A DNA stretch of 64,000 nt, from NCBI RefSeq assembly GCF_029407905.1, contig NC_073632.1:57708964-57772963 (forward strand), read 5' to 3'. Below, in pieces: positions 22,601 through 34,095 of the stretch. The notes beneath the pieces were generated by a model. It saw only the letters and a program-made list of their open reading frames with translations. It made no database searches and was not told the DNA's origin. The position numbers and the translations under genes were made by a program. Positions within the stretch are counted from its first letter, which is position 1; every line of letters starts with the position of its first letter. The stretch is from Bubalus kerabau (taxonomy: Eukaryota > Chordata > Mammalia > Artiodactyla > Bovidae).

Positions 22601-22805
22601 AACGAGCTTCCCTGGTGGCTCAGACAGTAAAGCGTCTGTCTACAATGCAGGAGACCCGGGTTCAATCCCTGGATTGGGAAGATCCCCTGGAGAAGGAAAT
22701 GGCAGCCCACTCCAGAACAATTGCCTGGAAAATCCCATGGACGGAGGAGCCTGGTAGGCTACAGTCCACGGGGTCTCAGAGTCAGACACGACTGAGCAAC
22801 TTCAC
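22601..22805 (+). mobile_element. Full-length Bov-tA SINE with TSD
   Basis: Head GCTTCCCTGGTGGCTCAGAC through GACACGACTGAGCAACTTCA. A perfect 9-bp duplication TTGGGTGTC flanks it (22592-22600 and 22806-22814). Confidence 0.95.
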
Positions 22806-22814
22806 TTGGGTGTC

Positions 22815-23099
22815 TACAGCACCTAAATTCATTTCAAGGAAGATCTAAAGAAAAAAACCCTGCCCAGTTTTGTTTGTGTGTTTTTCCAAGTTATAGTGAA
22901 TAAGGGAACAGTCATTTAAAAATAACAGTGTTTCTAAAAAGTCAAAAGAATTCAATTTTAGATAAAATAAGTAGGCAGTCTAATATTTAGGTATAAAAAT
23001 AGACAGAACAAAAGACCTGGCAGTTGAACAATGCATTTATTCTGTCACTCCATTAGAAATTTTACCAAAAATAATAGCTTAACCTGCTCTATTTAAAAT
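22815..23099. other. Unique spacer
   Basis: Nothing was recognised. Confidence 0.4.
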
Positions 23100-23222
23100 A
23101 GCACTTCCTTGGCAATCCAGTGACTAAGACTCTATGCTTCCAATGCAGGGGGTGCAGGTTCCATCCCTTGTCAGGGAACTAGAGACATGTGCTATGTGGT
23201 GCAGAAAAAAAAGTATAAAGAA
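23100..23222 (+). mobile_element. CHR-2-type SINE
   Basis: GCACTTCCTTGGCAATCCAG leads to TCCATCCCTTGTCAGGGAAC and then an A-rich end. It abuts an L1 3' end in the same orientation. Confidence 0.75.
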
Positions 23223-23237
23223 TTGTTTTTAATTAAA

Positions 23238-23402
23238 ATAATAAAATAGATGAACAAAGACCTACTGTATGGCACAGGGAACTCTGCTCAATATTCTGTA
23301 ATGGGAAAAGAATGGAAATATCTATAACTGAATCACTTTGCTATACATCTGAAACTAACACTACATTGTTATCTACTCCAACATAAAATTTAAACAGTTT
23401 AA
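23238..23402 (+). mobile_element. L1 3' UTR end
   Basis: The landmark AACAAAGACCTACTGTATGG, then CTGAATCACTTTGCTATACA and CATCTGAAACTAACACTACA, match the artiodactyl L1 3' terminus. The same block occurs at 61.1-61.4 kb. Confidence 0.85.
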
Positions 23403-23522
23403 AAAGTTTAAAGAATAAACTAGTAAACTTTTAGTAGTTTTATAATATTGGCAACAGCAAACAGCTTTCTGGCTTTAGAACTAATCATTGAGCTAGGAAA
23501 AGAGATTCCTAGAGCATTGTTT

Positions 23523-23798
23523 GGGAGAAGGCAATGGCACCCCACTCCAGTACTCTTACCTGGAAAATCCCATGGATGGAGGAGCCTGGTAGGCTGCAGT
23601 CCATGGGGTCGCTAAGAGTCGGACACGACTGAGCAACTTCACTTTCACTTTTCACTTTCATGCATTGGAGGAGGAAATGGCAACCCACTCCAGTGTTCTT
23701 GCCTGGAGAATCCCAGGGATGGCGGGGCCTGGTAGGCTGCCGTCTATAGGGTCGCACAGAGTCGGACACAACTGAAGCAACTTAGCAGCAGCAGCAGC
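23523..23798 (+). mobile_element. Bov-A2 dimeric SINE with TSD
   Basis: Both monomers, the linker and an (AGC)5 tail are well preserved. The 12-bp AGAGCATTGTTT at 23511-23522 and 23799-23810 is the target-site duplication. Confidence 0.96.
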
Positions 23799-23810
23799 AG
23801 AGCATTGTTT

Positions 23811-25644
23811 TATTGGCTGAGGCAGGATGTCCCTTATTATTTTGTCATGTGAAGAACAAAAGGAGCAACACAGATCCACTGTCCTCAACTTACCCCTATG
23901 GATCTTCATCACCTCCATCTACCTACGAAGCTGTAACATGGTGTTCTCATGAATAAGCAGTGTTACAGTGTGCCTTTTAAGGGGTTATCATTCTTTGAAA
24001 TGCTAATTACCACAGCAGGTAAAGAGATAGGGTTGAAAGAGTTCCCTTCAATTTTTCACGGTTCACATACCAGACAGGAGTGTGCAAGGTCAATTTACAG
24101 CAGAGGGCAGAGGTGGCTATGAAAGCCTTTCCCTTAATTTTATTTTAAAAAAATAATAAGCACAGTGGATTTGGGAAGTCATTTTAATGAACTTTCAAGG
24201 TCTTTCCTTGGTAACTACAGGCATATAATATCTTTATTTTAGAATAATAAAATATTATTATTTTATCTTTATTTTATAATATCTAATATCTTTATTTTTC
24301 CATAACTAAAATTAGTAATAAAGAAAGCCTCAGGAATTTTTGAGAGTATAATAAAAGTCTAATTTATTAGGCTTTTATTCACCTCAAAACAATCCATTTA
24401 GTGCTTCTCTCTCATCTCCATAGGTAACAAAAGAGACGTTTGCAAAGGCTCTCCACACACATGCAGATTTGCATCAGGAAAAAATAAAAGGATCTTGATG
24501 CCGTTCAAAAGTAAAATGATACTTAAATAATGAGGAATGCTCACATTGTTTTCTTATTAAAAACACACAATTCTTTGTTTCCACTGCACAGTGATTCCAT
24601 TCCTACATTTCCTTCAGAAGCTGGAGAAACATCAGCTCTCCCTTGTGCTTTCTCAAGCTTCCTTGGCTTCAAGTGGTTTACAAGTTCCCCTGAAGCCCTG
24701 AGGGAATCTGATGACCATTTGTCACCTGAATTGTAAATACCAAACTTGTAGAGATCATGATATTATTGATAGACTATGTATAAAAGGTTCCTGAATCATT
24801 TCAGATGAATACAAAGTTTATTTGGTCAAAGTTGCTTTCTGTTGCTTGGGAATTTCATTTATGGTCTAGGATGTGGCCACAGTTTGAATAAGGTCCCTTG
24901 CTTGTGAAAAGCCCAGCCTGACGAAAGGGATAAATCACCTCTTATCCATGATGCTGCATACAAAACATGAGCCACCTCACTGCTTTTTCTGGGCACTCAT
25001 TATTCCCATTGCTGTCAGACTCCTTGGTAATCCCATTTTAGAAAGCTGAACAAACTTGAAGTGTCACAGAGCAATAAGACACCGCTGCCCTGGAAGGTAG
25101 GTGGATAAGCCACCTCTCCTCTCAGACAAGTATAAGTAACTTGGCCTATTCATATATGGGCCATTTTTAGACAAGGAAATCCACCTTCTCTTCTCTAGAT
25201 TTTGTGTGCATTTTCTCACGTTTGCACTGGCTCACACTTCAGTGTATTTCCTTTCTGATGAAATGCCATCACCTTTGCTTCAGCTTCCTTTTACCCTCAG
25301 CCTCTGTTCTCCATCAGAAATGATTCCTGGGATGTTCAAAGTGAGCATCTGACTAGTACATAATGATAAGAAGCACTTCAAACTGCAGATTATCTTTGAA
25401 ATCCTCTAGGAGAATTGTTTTCTTAGGAAAAAACCAACAGTAACTTTCATTACTATATTTTACTAAAATGAAGTCTTCCATCCTACACAATAAAAATAAA
25501 GAGAACAATCCCCTTCCACCAAAGACACAGATTAAATGACACCCAGGAGAGGCAGTGAGCTAAGGTGGAAAGAGACCCTGAGATGGACACAGAGCCTAAT
25601 GGACTCAGTGCCCTTGAGTAAGTACTGGATTACTCTGGGCCTCT
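23811..25644. other. Unique sequence, no gene seen
   Basis: About 1.8 kb. Apart from the AT tract at 24226-24299 and a weak MIR-like hint at 25.59-25.64 kb, nothing is recognised. Confidence 0.5.
24226..24299. repeat. AT-rich imperfect tandem/palindromic tract
   Basis: The unit TAATATCTTTATTTT recurs, with the near-palindrome AATAATAAAATATTATTATT between copies. This is low-complexity DNA. Confidence 0.6.
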
Positions 25645-26206
25645 GTGGAAGCAACTTAGGTTTCCATTGATAGATGAATGGATAAAGAAGATATATAGAT
25701 AGATATCTACATATGTGTATATCATATACATATATATATATGACTATTATTTAGCCATGAAAAAGAATAAAATCTTGCCATTTGCACTAACATGGGTAAG
25801 TGGGCTTTATGCTAATTGAAATATGATGCAAAGTGAAATAAGTCAGACAGAGAAAATACTGTATGATATCACTTATATGGGGAATCCAAAAACAAAACAA
25901 ATGAACAAACAAAACAGAAATAGGCTCATAGATACAGAGAATAAACTGGTGGTTGCCATGGGGGCAGGGAGGAGGACAGATGAAATTGGTGAAGGGAATT
26001 CAGAGGTACAAACTTCCAGCTATAAAAAGAATAAGTCACAGGGATGTAACACATACATAGGGAATATAGCCACTAACTTTGGTGATATACAACCTTACTG
26101 AGATGACCATTTCATAATGTATAAAAATATCAAATCACTATGTTGTACACCTGAAACTAAGGTTGTATGCTAATTTAATGCAATTAAAAATAAAAATAAA
26201 AAGTGA
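25645..26206 (+). mobile_element. L1 3' end
   Basis: It runs from the ORF2 tail (GGAAGCAACTTAGGTTTCC), through an internal AT-rich run, to AAAGTGAAATAAGTCAGACA and an A-rich end. No intact frame is present. Confidence 0.88.
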
Positions 26207-26974
26207 AGACATAATGCTAGGTGACCACTAAAACTCTGTCCAGTCTTATGTATTAATATCATAATTTTATAAATACAACTGATGGCACAAACTTTGCTAT
26301 TTGACTGTGTCTCTTGTGCACGTGTACCTGGCCTTGTTTCACATATTTATTCAATAACAGCTCTTCTCTTTTACTTCTGTTTTGATAACAAAATCATGCA
26401 GGTAAATCCAATTAGGGGCAGCCCTTCTCTCCAGGCCCCAGCAGAGCTACCAGCTGTGGGTCATTAGAAACCCCTCCACATTCAGGTGGTTCTCTTTCAA
26501 GAACTAAATAGAGCACTTCCATCAGGATTTTAACAAAAAAGTGTTGTCTGAGAATAACTCCAAAGCTATGTGGACAAAAGGGTAACCAACTTTATCAGAC
26601 ACTGAAAAAAACAGAACAAATTACAGTACCTGTGAGTCAGCAGTTGGGGGCTGCATTCTTTTTTTATCTCCCTCCCTGTTAACAAGTTAACCCATCTCAA
26701 CACCTTTCTTCTGCCTTCTTGGGCATCTGCTCCATGAGGCCCTTATGAGTTGTGGGGTTCACTGGGTCTATAGGACACTGTTCATCTGAGCTGCTGGGAA
26801 TGCAGAGAAGACAACAGACCCCAGCTCCACAGACATTTCTCAGCTCCCAACCTGCACCATTGTTGTGGGAGGTATTTGTGGAAAATTCTTATAACTTTGT
26901 TGTTTCTCTGCCTCTTCCTTGGACCCAGTTTGTATGGATGAAGCTATCTCCTTATTCTCTCCTTCCCCAGGCTC
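26207..26974. other. Unique sequence
   Basis: Nothing was recognised. The 190-codon frame that starts at 26752 runs into the CHR-1 SINE and is judged fortuitous. Confidence 0.5.
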
Positions 26975-27218
26975 TGAGTTTCTTTTGTCTATTTATTTGG
27001 CTGTGTCGGGTCTTAGCTGAGTGTGCGGGGTCTTTCATTGCAGTACAAGGACTCTCTAGTGTAGCACATGAGCTCAGCAGTTGCAGCTTTGGTAGTTGTG
27101 GCTCACCGGCTAAGTTGCTTCACAGAAATTGGGATCTTAGTTCCCTAACCAGAGGTCGAACCCACGTCCCTTGCATTGCAAGGCAGATTCTTAACCTCTG
27201 GACCCCCAGGGAATTCTC
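26975..27218 (-). mobile_element. CHR-1-type SINE
   Basis: The minus-strand element has a B-box region (complement of AGGTCGAACCCACGTCCC), head complement CCCCCAGGGAATTC, and the CHR-1 body of alternating GGCTGTG and AGTTGTGGCTC motifs. Confidence 0.75.
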
Positions 27219-27604
27219 TGAGACAGCTTTCTCCATGATACACTGCTCTGCTCTGCCCTACGCAGGGGCTGCTTCAGACATTTTCCTATCGTTTTCTCCA
27301 ACGTGGGTAGGCAATCATCTATAAAATAAGAAGCTAAACTAAGGGGTCAACAAACCCTGAGTGGTCCACTTGCATAGGCAGTCACTGGGATTACCTACAA
27401 AGATGTTTGATTCTTGGGACTTACTGAAGAGAAGAGGCTACTTAGGACTATTAGTTAGATGGTAAGAACAAATTTGAGGGCATGCCACCATGGGAGAAAA
27501 AAAGGCCTCCAGGAAACTGAAGAAAACTTGTCTGTAATTTATTTTTCTTCATTTTAAAGCATTCTCAGACCATATCAAAGCCCACTGATTCTTAACCTGC
27601 GCTT
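27219..27604. other. Unique spacer
   Basis: Nothing was recognised. Confidence 0.4.
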
Positions 27605-27840
27605 CACCCATACTTATAGATAATAACTATAAGCAATACTTACGAGCACTTACTATGTGCCGGGCACTGTCCTCAGTGCTTTTATTCTTCCTCAAAACTA
27701 CCGTTTGAGGAAAGTACCATTACAGCCCCATTTCACAGGTGGGAAAGTGTAGCTCAGAGAGGTTAAGTTATTTGCCCACAGTCACATAGTAGCAAAGAGC
27801 AGAGCTTAACTTTGAAATTAGGCAACCTGGCTCCAGGTCT
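27605..27840 (+). repeat. MIR SINE
   Basis: A well-preserved copy: ACTTACTATGTGCCGGGCAC, CATTTCACAGGTGGGAAAG, GAGAGGTTAAGTTATTTGCC and AACCTGGCTCCAGG. Confidence 0.88.
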
Positions 27841-28066
27841 TTCTGCTCTCTTGCCTCTAAATATAGGATTTAGATGTACAAAAATTTGATTGGAATTGTG
27901 TGTATGCAGAGGAAGAAGGGTGATGTCATGGTTTGGCCCCATTAAATAGCATATAATTTCCTGGATTCTCTTTCCTGTTTTTCAAAGCAGATGCTTGACA
28001 AAAGCACATCTTATGTGAGAGACAAATGTTTGTTTGTTTATTTTATGGGTCCCTATACATGCCTGG

Positions 28067-28342
28067 TGGAGAAGGCAATGGCACCCCACTCCAGTACTCT
28101 TGCTTGGAAAATCCCATGGATGGAGGAGCCTGGTAGGCTGCAGTCCATGGGGTCGCAAAGAGTTGGACACGACTGAGCGACTTTACTTCCACTTTTCACT
28201 TTCATGCATTGGAGAAGGAAATGGCAACCCACTCCAGTGTTCTTGCCTGGAGAATTCCAGGGACGGGGGAGCCTGGTGGGCTGCCGTCTGTGGGGTCGCA
28301 CAGAGTCGGACATGACTGAAGCGACTTAGCAGCAGCAGCAGC
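28067..28342 (+). mobile_element. Bov-A2 dimeric SINE with TSD
   Basis: A complete dimer with an (AGC)5 tail. The 12-bp duplication ATACATGCCTGG lies at 28055-28066 and 28343-28354. The right-hand copy runs into the CCTGG of an older Bov core. Confidence 0.95.
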
Positions 28343-28354
28343 ATACATGCCTGG

Positions 28355-28500
28355 AAAATCCCATGGACAGAGGAGCCTAGTAGGCTGCAGTCCATGGGGT
28401 CACAAAGAGTCAGACACAACTGAGCGACTTCACTTTCTTTTTGGTAGCTTAGCTGGTAAAGAGCCTTCCTGCAAAGCAGGGGACCCTGCAAGTCTACATT
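28355..28500 (+). mobile_element. Older Bov core followed by a Bov-tA head
   Basis: Bov core to GACTTCACTTTC (28355-28435) is followed by a truncated tRNA-like head (GCTTAGCTGGTAAAGAGCC) near 28446-28490. The order is unusual: 3' core first, then a 5' head fragment. Confidence 0.75.
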
Positions 28501-29227
28501 GTCACCCATAGGGAACAGTCTTATTTGTTTAATTGTTCTTTCAGTAAAATGGTGAAACATAAGGAGTCTCAATTGGGAAGAAACAAAGTAAATGCATCCA
28601 GATTTTGAAAGGTCTTTTTTTGTCATGTTTCTACAACAAATCTATGTCTGTGAAATCAGATGAATTGGCAATATGGTTAGTTTGAGTTCTGCTATCATCA
28701 TGCTGGGCATTTTCTGAGCAGGAAATATAAGCAGTTTCAGACATGAGATAAATATTCATCATTTGGCAAGACTGAATCTCCATAGTCAGAGTGGTCAGAT
28801 TCAGTAAACAGAATCCCAGCACTTGATGCTCCAAATGAGAATGTATGGGATACACTTAATATCAGGCTTCTTAAATATAAAAAGGTAAAGACACACACAC
28901 ACACAAAACTTAAAATTAAGCAGCACCACACAGCGGTGGAACCGGGAATAGCTACCATTTGAGGGAAGTACCAATATTTGTTCCCTTGGAAAACAGAAAA
29001 TTGGTTCTTTGTTATTTTTCCAGAGAAGTTTAGGCATGATTGATATGGTGTTATTTTCTGTGAGAAAGAAACCATTTTTATGATGTTTTCACTTCTTGGC
29101 CTCTTGATAAGAACAACTGTTGACTGAATGTTAAACTTACAGATGAAAATGCTAACAATGAAAATGTACTTGTCATATTTTACCACATGTAGTTGAGTTT
29201 CTCATAGCCAAATGTATTTCAAAATAC
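28501..29227. other. Unique sequence with an (AC)n run
   Basis: The run at about 28890-28907 is (AC)8. A minus-strand frame of 149 codons at 28737-29186 crosses it but has no domain signature. Confidence 0.5.
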
Positions 29228-30098
29228 AATAATTCAAAAAAAACCAATATATTCTGCTCAGCAAAGGAAACCACCAATGTAATGAAAAGGGAACCTACTA
29301 AATAGGAGATATTTGCAAATCATGTATCTGATAAGGGGCTAATATCCAAAATATATAAGGATATCATACAAATCAATAACAACAAAAAATCTGATTAAAA
29401 AATCGGCAGAGGACCTGAACAGACATTTTTTCCAAAGAAGACACACAGATGGCCAACAGGTACATGAAAAGATGCTCCATATCATTAACCATCATGGAAA
29501 CTCGAGTCAAAACCACAATGAGATATCACCTCATGTCTGTCAGAATGGCTATCATCAAAAAGACAAGAAATAGCAAGCGTTAGTGAGGATGTGGAGAAAA
29601 GGGAACCGTTGGGCACTGTTGGTGGAAATGTAAACTGGCACAGCCACTGTGAGAATCAGCATGGAGATTTCTCAAAAAATTAATAGAACTACTGTATGAC
29701 TCAGCAATTCTGGGTATTTATCAGAAAAAAAGGAAAACACTAGTTTTAAAAGATTTATGCACTCCTATGTTCATTGCATTATTTACAAAATGCAAGACAT
29801 GAAAGCAACCTAAGTATTCATCAATAAATGACTGGCAAAGATGGGATATAGATATACAATGGAATGCTATCCATCATTTAAAAATAATGAAATCTTGTCA
29901 CTTGTGGAAACATGAGTAGAGCTTGAGGGCATTATGTTAAATGAAATAAGTCAGAAAAAGATGACAAATACTGTATTATCTCTCTTTTACATGGACTCTA
30001 AAAACATTTTTTAAACAGCTCATAGATAAAGAGAACAGGTTGGTGGTTGCCAGAGGTGGAGGTGAGGGGTGGAAGAAATAGGTGAAATTTTTTTTTTA
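29228..30098 (+). mobile_element. L1 3' portion (ORF2 end and 3' UTR)
   Basis: Recognisable ORF2 nucleotide landmarks are TATTTGCAAATCATGTATCT, AAAACCACAATGAGATATCA and TGTAAACTGGCACAGCC. The 3' UTR marker AAATGAAATAAGTCAGAAAA follows. The coding frame is destroyed. Confidence 0.9.
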
Positions 30099-31239
30099 AA
30101 TAAACTTAAAAAAAATTTATGGAAAAACACTATTGCCTTATTGCCTGAGGATTTTCCTTTTATTCTTTGGTATAGAGAACATTTTATTGCTAAATTTAAT
30201 CTCCTGAAAATCAAATTTTATGACAGAAAATTTAGCACAAATGTAACCATAGGCATTATAGAGATCACATTAAATATATGAAAGTAAAATACACCTCTGG
30301 TATTATAAATTGAGTTACAGTTTGGCTCATAATTTATTCCATGTGTGAAGTATAAAACAGCGATCCGAAAACCATTTCCACCTATTTCAATCTAAAGATA
30401 TTACTTCTTCAGTTCTTTGAAGTGTGAAGACCTTAATTTCTAGAATGTATTCTGTTGGTGTCACAATGGGATGTTCATCTCTCCTCAACAATGCTTGATC
30501 TCTTAATACCTTTACTGACACCCTCAGTGGACAGCCTTACCTAGGCATTTCTCCATAAGTGAAGAGTTTTCAAGAGAACTTCAGCAGAATCACTGGTGTC
30601 TAAAGAGTCATTTTCTCATTATTTAACTTTTTAAGCCTTCTTGCTGTTAGGAAAAAACATGATTAGCAGCAGAGCTGCAAAATAATCTTTAGTTTAGAAG
30701 AATGCATGGTCAGGATCAGCACAGCTCAGATAGAGTCTCTGAATGGTTAACAGAGCATAAAAAATAAAGACAGCCCTTAGCACAGTTGAGTGACGTACTG
30801 AGAGATGCCAGCCCTAGTGTTTTCAGTACTTTAAGAGTCTGAATATCCCCAGAACATAGAGAATGAAAGGTCCTGTATTAATCATATTTTTGTATTTTCT
30901 CTTTTTTTTTTTAAAGCTCTAGGGCTTCACTTGCCATGGACAGACTGGCCCTCCCAGCACTAGTCAATTCCTAGAGACTGTAAAGAACTCACCTGCAAAT
31001 GTGCCTTTCATATACAAATCAACCAACCGAGAGCCCATGCTCCCCAACTATCTCCTTTCTCAGACTCACATTTCAAACTACTACTCCTGTGTCCTACTCA
31101 CCCCAGGACCAGGTATCAGACAGCTCAGCACAGCCCATACACCCCTGAGACCACCCCTGAAATTATTCAAACCAGCCAATCCTACGCCTCCTTACCCTTC
31201 TTTGCCCATTCCTTCCCACAGAAACCACAAGAAAGGGGT
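30099..31239. other. Unique sequence
   Basis: Nothing assignable. T runs lie at about 30901-30912. Confidence 0.5.
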
Positions 31240-31845
31240 TTTTTTTAATAATTTTTTTTATTGTGGTAAAAGTCACATAATACAAAACACACTATTTTAA
31301 CCATATTTAACTATACAGTTCAGTGGCACTGAGTACATTCACATTGTTGAATGTGAATGTGCAGCTCTCACCATCATCTGTCTCCTGAATTTTCACTTCC
31401 TTAAACTGAAACTCTGTCCTCATTAAACACTGCTAAGTCGCTTCAGTTGTGTCCGACTCTGTGCGACCCCATAAACAGCAGCCCACCAGGCTCCCCCATC
31501 CCTGGGATTCTCAAGGCAAGAACACTGGAGTGGGTTGCCATTTCCTTCTCCAATCCATGAAAGTGAAAAGTGAAAGTGAAATTGCTCAGTCGTGTCCAAC
31601 TCTTAGCGACCCCATGGACTGCAGCCTACCAGGCTCCTCCGTCCATGGGATTTTCCAGGCAAGAGTACTGGAGTGGGGTGCCATTGCCTTCTCCGCATTA
31701 AACACTAAGTCCCCATTACTCCACCACCACCACCCGCAGCCCCTGGCATCTACCAATGTACTCTCTGACTCTGAGAATTTGACTATTCTAGGTATCTCGT
31801 ATAAGTGGAATCAAATCATATTTGTCTGAACCTACTGTATATTGG
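31240..31845 (-). mobile_element. Old L1 (L1M-type) 3' UTR split by Bov-A2
   Basis: The complement reads as an L1M 3' UTR ending in an ACCACAATAAAAAAA-like terminus at the left edge. Segments 31240-31431 and 31707-31845 (including TATAAGTGGAATCAAATCAT) are contiguous in the element and are separated by the SINE. Confidence 0.75.
31432..31695 (-). mobile_element. Bov-A2 dimeric SINE with TSD
   Basis: This dimer is inserted into the old L1. The 11-bp duplication CATTAAACACT lies at 31421-31431 and 31696-31706. Confidence 0.95.
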
Positions 31846-33164
31846 AATGCATTTGTAAGGTTAACTTCATATATGTCCTACAAACAGATTGTACCTTCTT
31901 TTTTTCCCCCTGAACTTTACAGGAGGTTCTCATGAGTTATCTATTTTTGCCCATACTTTCTCTTTGCTTTCCCTCTGCCTCCTGATTGACCTTGGTGCTT
32001 CCTCCTGTGGGCCTGCATGGCACACCTGGCCTCTTGCTTCTAAGGATCGGAAAGTATAAAACTTGTTCCTTCATGATAGCCATCTCTATCTCTACATGTC
32101 TCACCATAAAACAAATTAAAACAACTCCTGGGAACATTTTAAAACAGGTTTATAATGATGTAGGACTCTCTCGTCTCCATCAGTTTCATTTCCTGGTACA
32201 CTTTATTCCCAGAATTATGTGAAACTATGTTTGGTCCAGAACCATGTTTGGATTTGAGGCTCAGAGATGTATAAAGGGAAGATGATTACTCTGTTACTTT
32301 GTTTGTGGACCTTATTTATGCCATTGAGAAGCTTTTCCCATAAAACTTAAGCCAAATAGCAATTGTAAAACCATGCTTTCTGGGACTTTCTGACCCAAAT
32401 TTAATTTCTTATTTTGAAATTCAATTTTTGACTCTGGTCTATATTAGTTTCAACATTTTTTTTCATTGCAGTGGCCTTTAACTGATTTTTAAAGCGCTAA
32501 AGACAAATACAGAACTGATTCATTAACCCAAGCATTTAATTTTGCAGTCATCAATAGCCATCATATTTATGTATTTGCCCCATGTGGCTTGGTACTTGGC
32601 ATATTATGACATATGATATTTGGGCTAAATAATTAACTTCCAGTCTGCCTGATAAATTGCTTCACTCTTCTCATGGCTTGTGCCCAGTTGACTATGCTGT
32701 TCAATTTCCTCTACTGGATTCGGAGTGCCCCAAGGCTCAGTCCTTTAGTTGCTTAGTCCTGCAACTAAACACTGTTCTCCTAGGGTTACATTTAATTAAA
32801 ACAGCAGTATTTAAGAGAAATATTTCACTTCTCAGGTCCAAACCATCCTTTGTTAGTATAATTGCTTCACAAAAATCACACTGTGACAAAATAAGAAAAA
32901 ACTAAAACAGATGCAGTTATAGAGTCATTATCTGAAAGCTGAAGAACAAAATCATCAGGAAGCAGCAGTCATTTTTTTTTTGCCTTGTTTCAGCTTAATA
33001 AATTCATATATTAAATATTTCAATAAAATATCCACAGTAGGTACCTAGGTCTGCTACATTTTCATTTCACTGAGTGAATATAAATAGCTTCTGACTCTTA
33101 CATCTGAGTATACTAGGTATGTATGAATGTGTAGGTATGTATATAAATGTGTTTAGTGAGTGAA
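31846..33164. other. Unique sequence
   Basis: Nothing was recognised. T runs lie at 31900-31910, 32458-32464 and 32971-32981. Confidence 0.5.
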
Positions 33165-33182
33165 TGTGTGTGTGTGTGTGTA
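33165..33182. repeat. (TG)n microsatellite
   Basis: Nine or so TG units end a TGTATG-rich tract that begins at about 33116. Confidence 0.8.
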
Positions 33183-33419
33183 TCAGTACATTCCCATTAA
33201 ATAAACATCTGCTACACACAAGGAACTTGGCTTAACTACTACTGTACATTTGTTCTCATATTTAGTTCTTATAATTCTAGTAAATATTATGATTTTTATA
33301 ATTATAGCCCTATGTAATTAATCAATTTCAAATATTCTCAATAGCATAAAGATTAATAAGAATGAATATGTATGTTTCATATGTAGGTAGAGAACTTTAC
33401 TGAATTGCAATATGTTTTA

Positions 33420-34095
33420 GAAATTCTACTTATAAGGAGTTAAGCTTTCTGTGCCAAGCCCTGAGTTAGGAATTTAATGCTTCCTCACTGAAGCCTTACT
33501 ACCATCAATGAGATGAAATTTCTCATTCTCTTTTTACTATTGAGGAAAAGGAGGCTCCCCAGAGGTAAATCACTTTGCCAATAGAGTGCCGTATAGTCAA
33601 AGTTACGGCTTTTCAAGCAGTCATGTATGGATGTGAGAGTTGGACCATAAAGAAGGCTGAGAGCCAAAGAATTGATGCTTTCTAATTGTGGTTCTGGAGA
33701 AGACTCTTGAGAGTCCCTTAGACAGCAAGGAGATCAAACAAGTCAATCCCAAAGAAAATCAACCCTGAATATTCATTGGAAGGACTGATCCTGAAGCTGA
33801 AGCTCCAATACTCTGGCCACCTGATATGAAGAGCCAACTTATTTGAAAAGACCCTGATGCTCGGAAAGATTGAAGGCAGGAGAAGGGGATGACAGAGGAG
33901 GAGATGGTTGGATGGCATCACTGACTCAGTGGACATGAGTTTGAGCAACTCTGAGGAGATAGTGAAGGACAGGGAAGACTCGCATGCTGCAGTCCATGGG
34001 GTCGCAAAGAGTTGGACACGACTTAGTGACTGAACAACAACAACAAGAGGTGAAACAACTCTTCAAGGTTATATAGCTCTTTCTACTCTCCTGTA
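33420..34095 (+). repeat. MIR SINE split by BovB
   Basis: The MIR half at 33420-33569 (to CCCCAGAGGTAAA) resumes at 34046 with AGAGGTGAAACAACTC and GGTTATATAGCTC. The AGAGGT(G)AAA repeat on both sides of the BovB is a probable target duplication. Confidence 0.65.
33570..34045 (+). mobile_element. BovB LINE 3' end inside MIR
   Basis: Coverage begins at the BovB ORF segment matching CACTTTGCCAATAGAGTGCC and GTCATGTATGGATGTGAGAG, and ends GACTGAACAACAACAACA. The frame is broken. Confidence 0.92.

Noticed and set aside
26752..27324. 190-codon plus-strand open frame
   Set aside because: It runs through unique sequence into a minus-strand CHR-1 SINE, has no domain-like composition and no splice or polyadenylation context. 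Chance openness is more likely.
28737..29186. 149-codon minus-strand frame
   Set aside because: It crosses an (AC)n run (the source of its CVCVCV string) and has no family signature.
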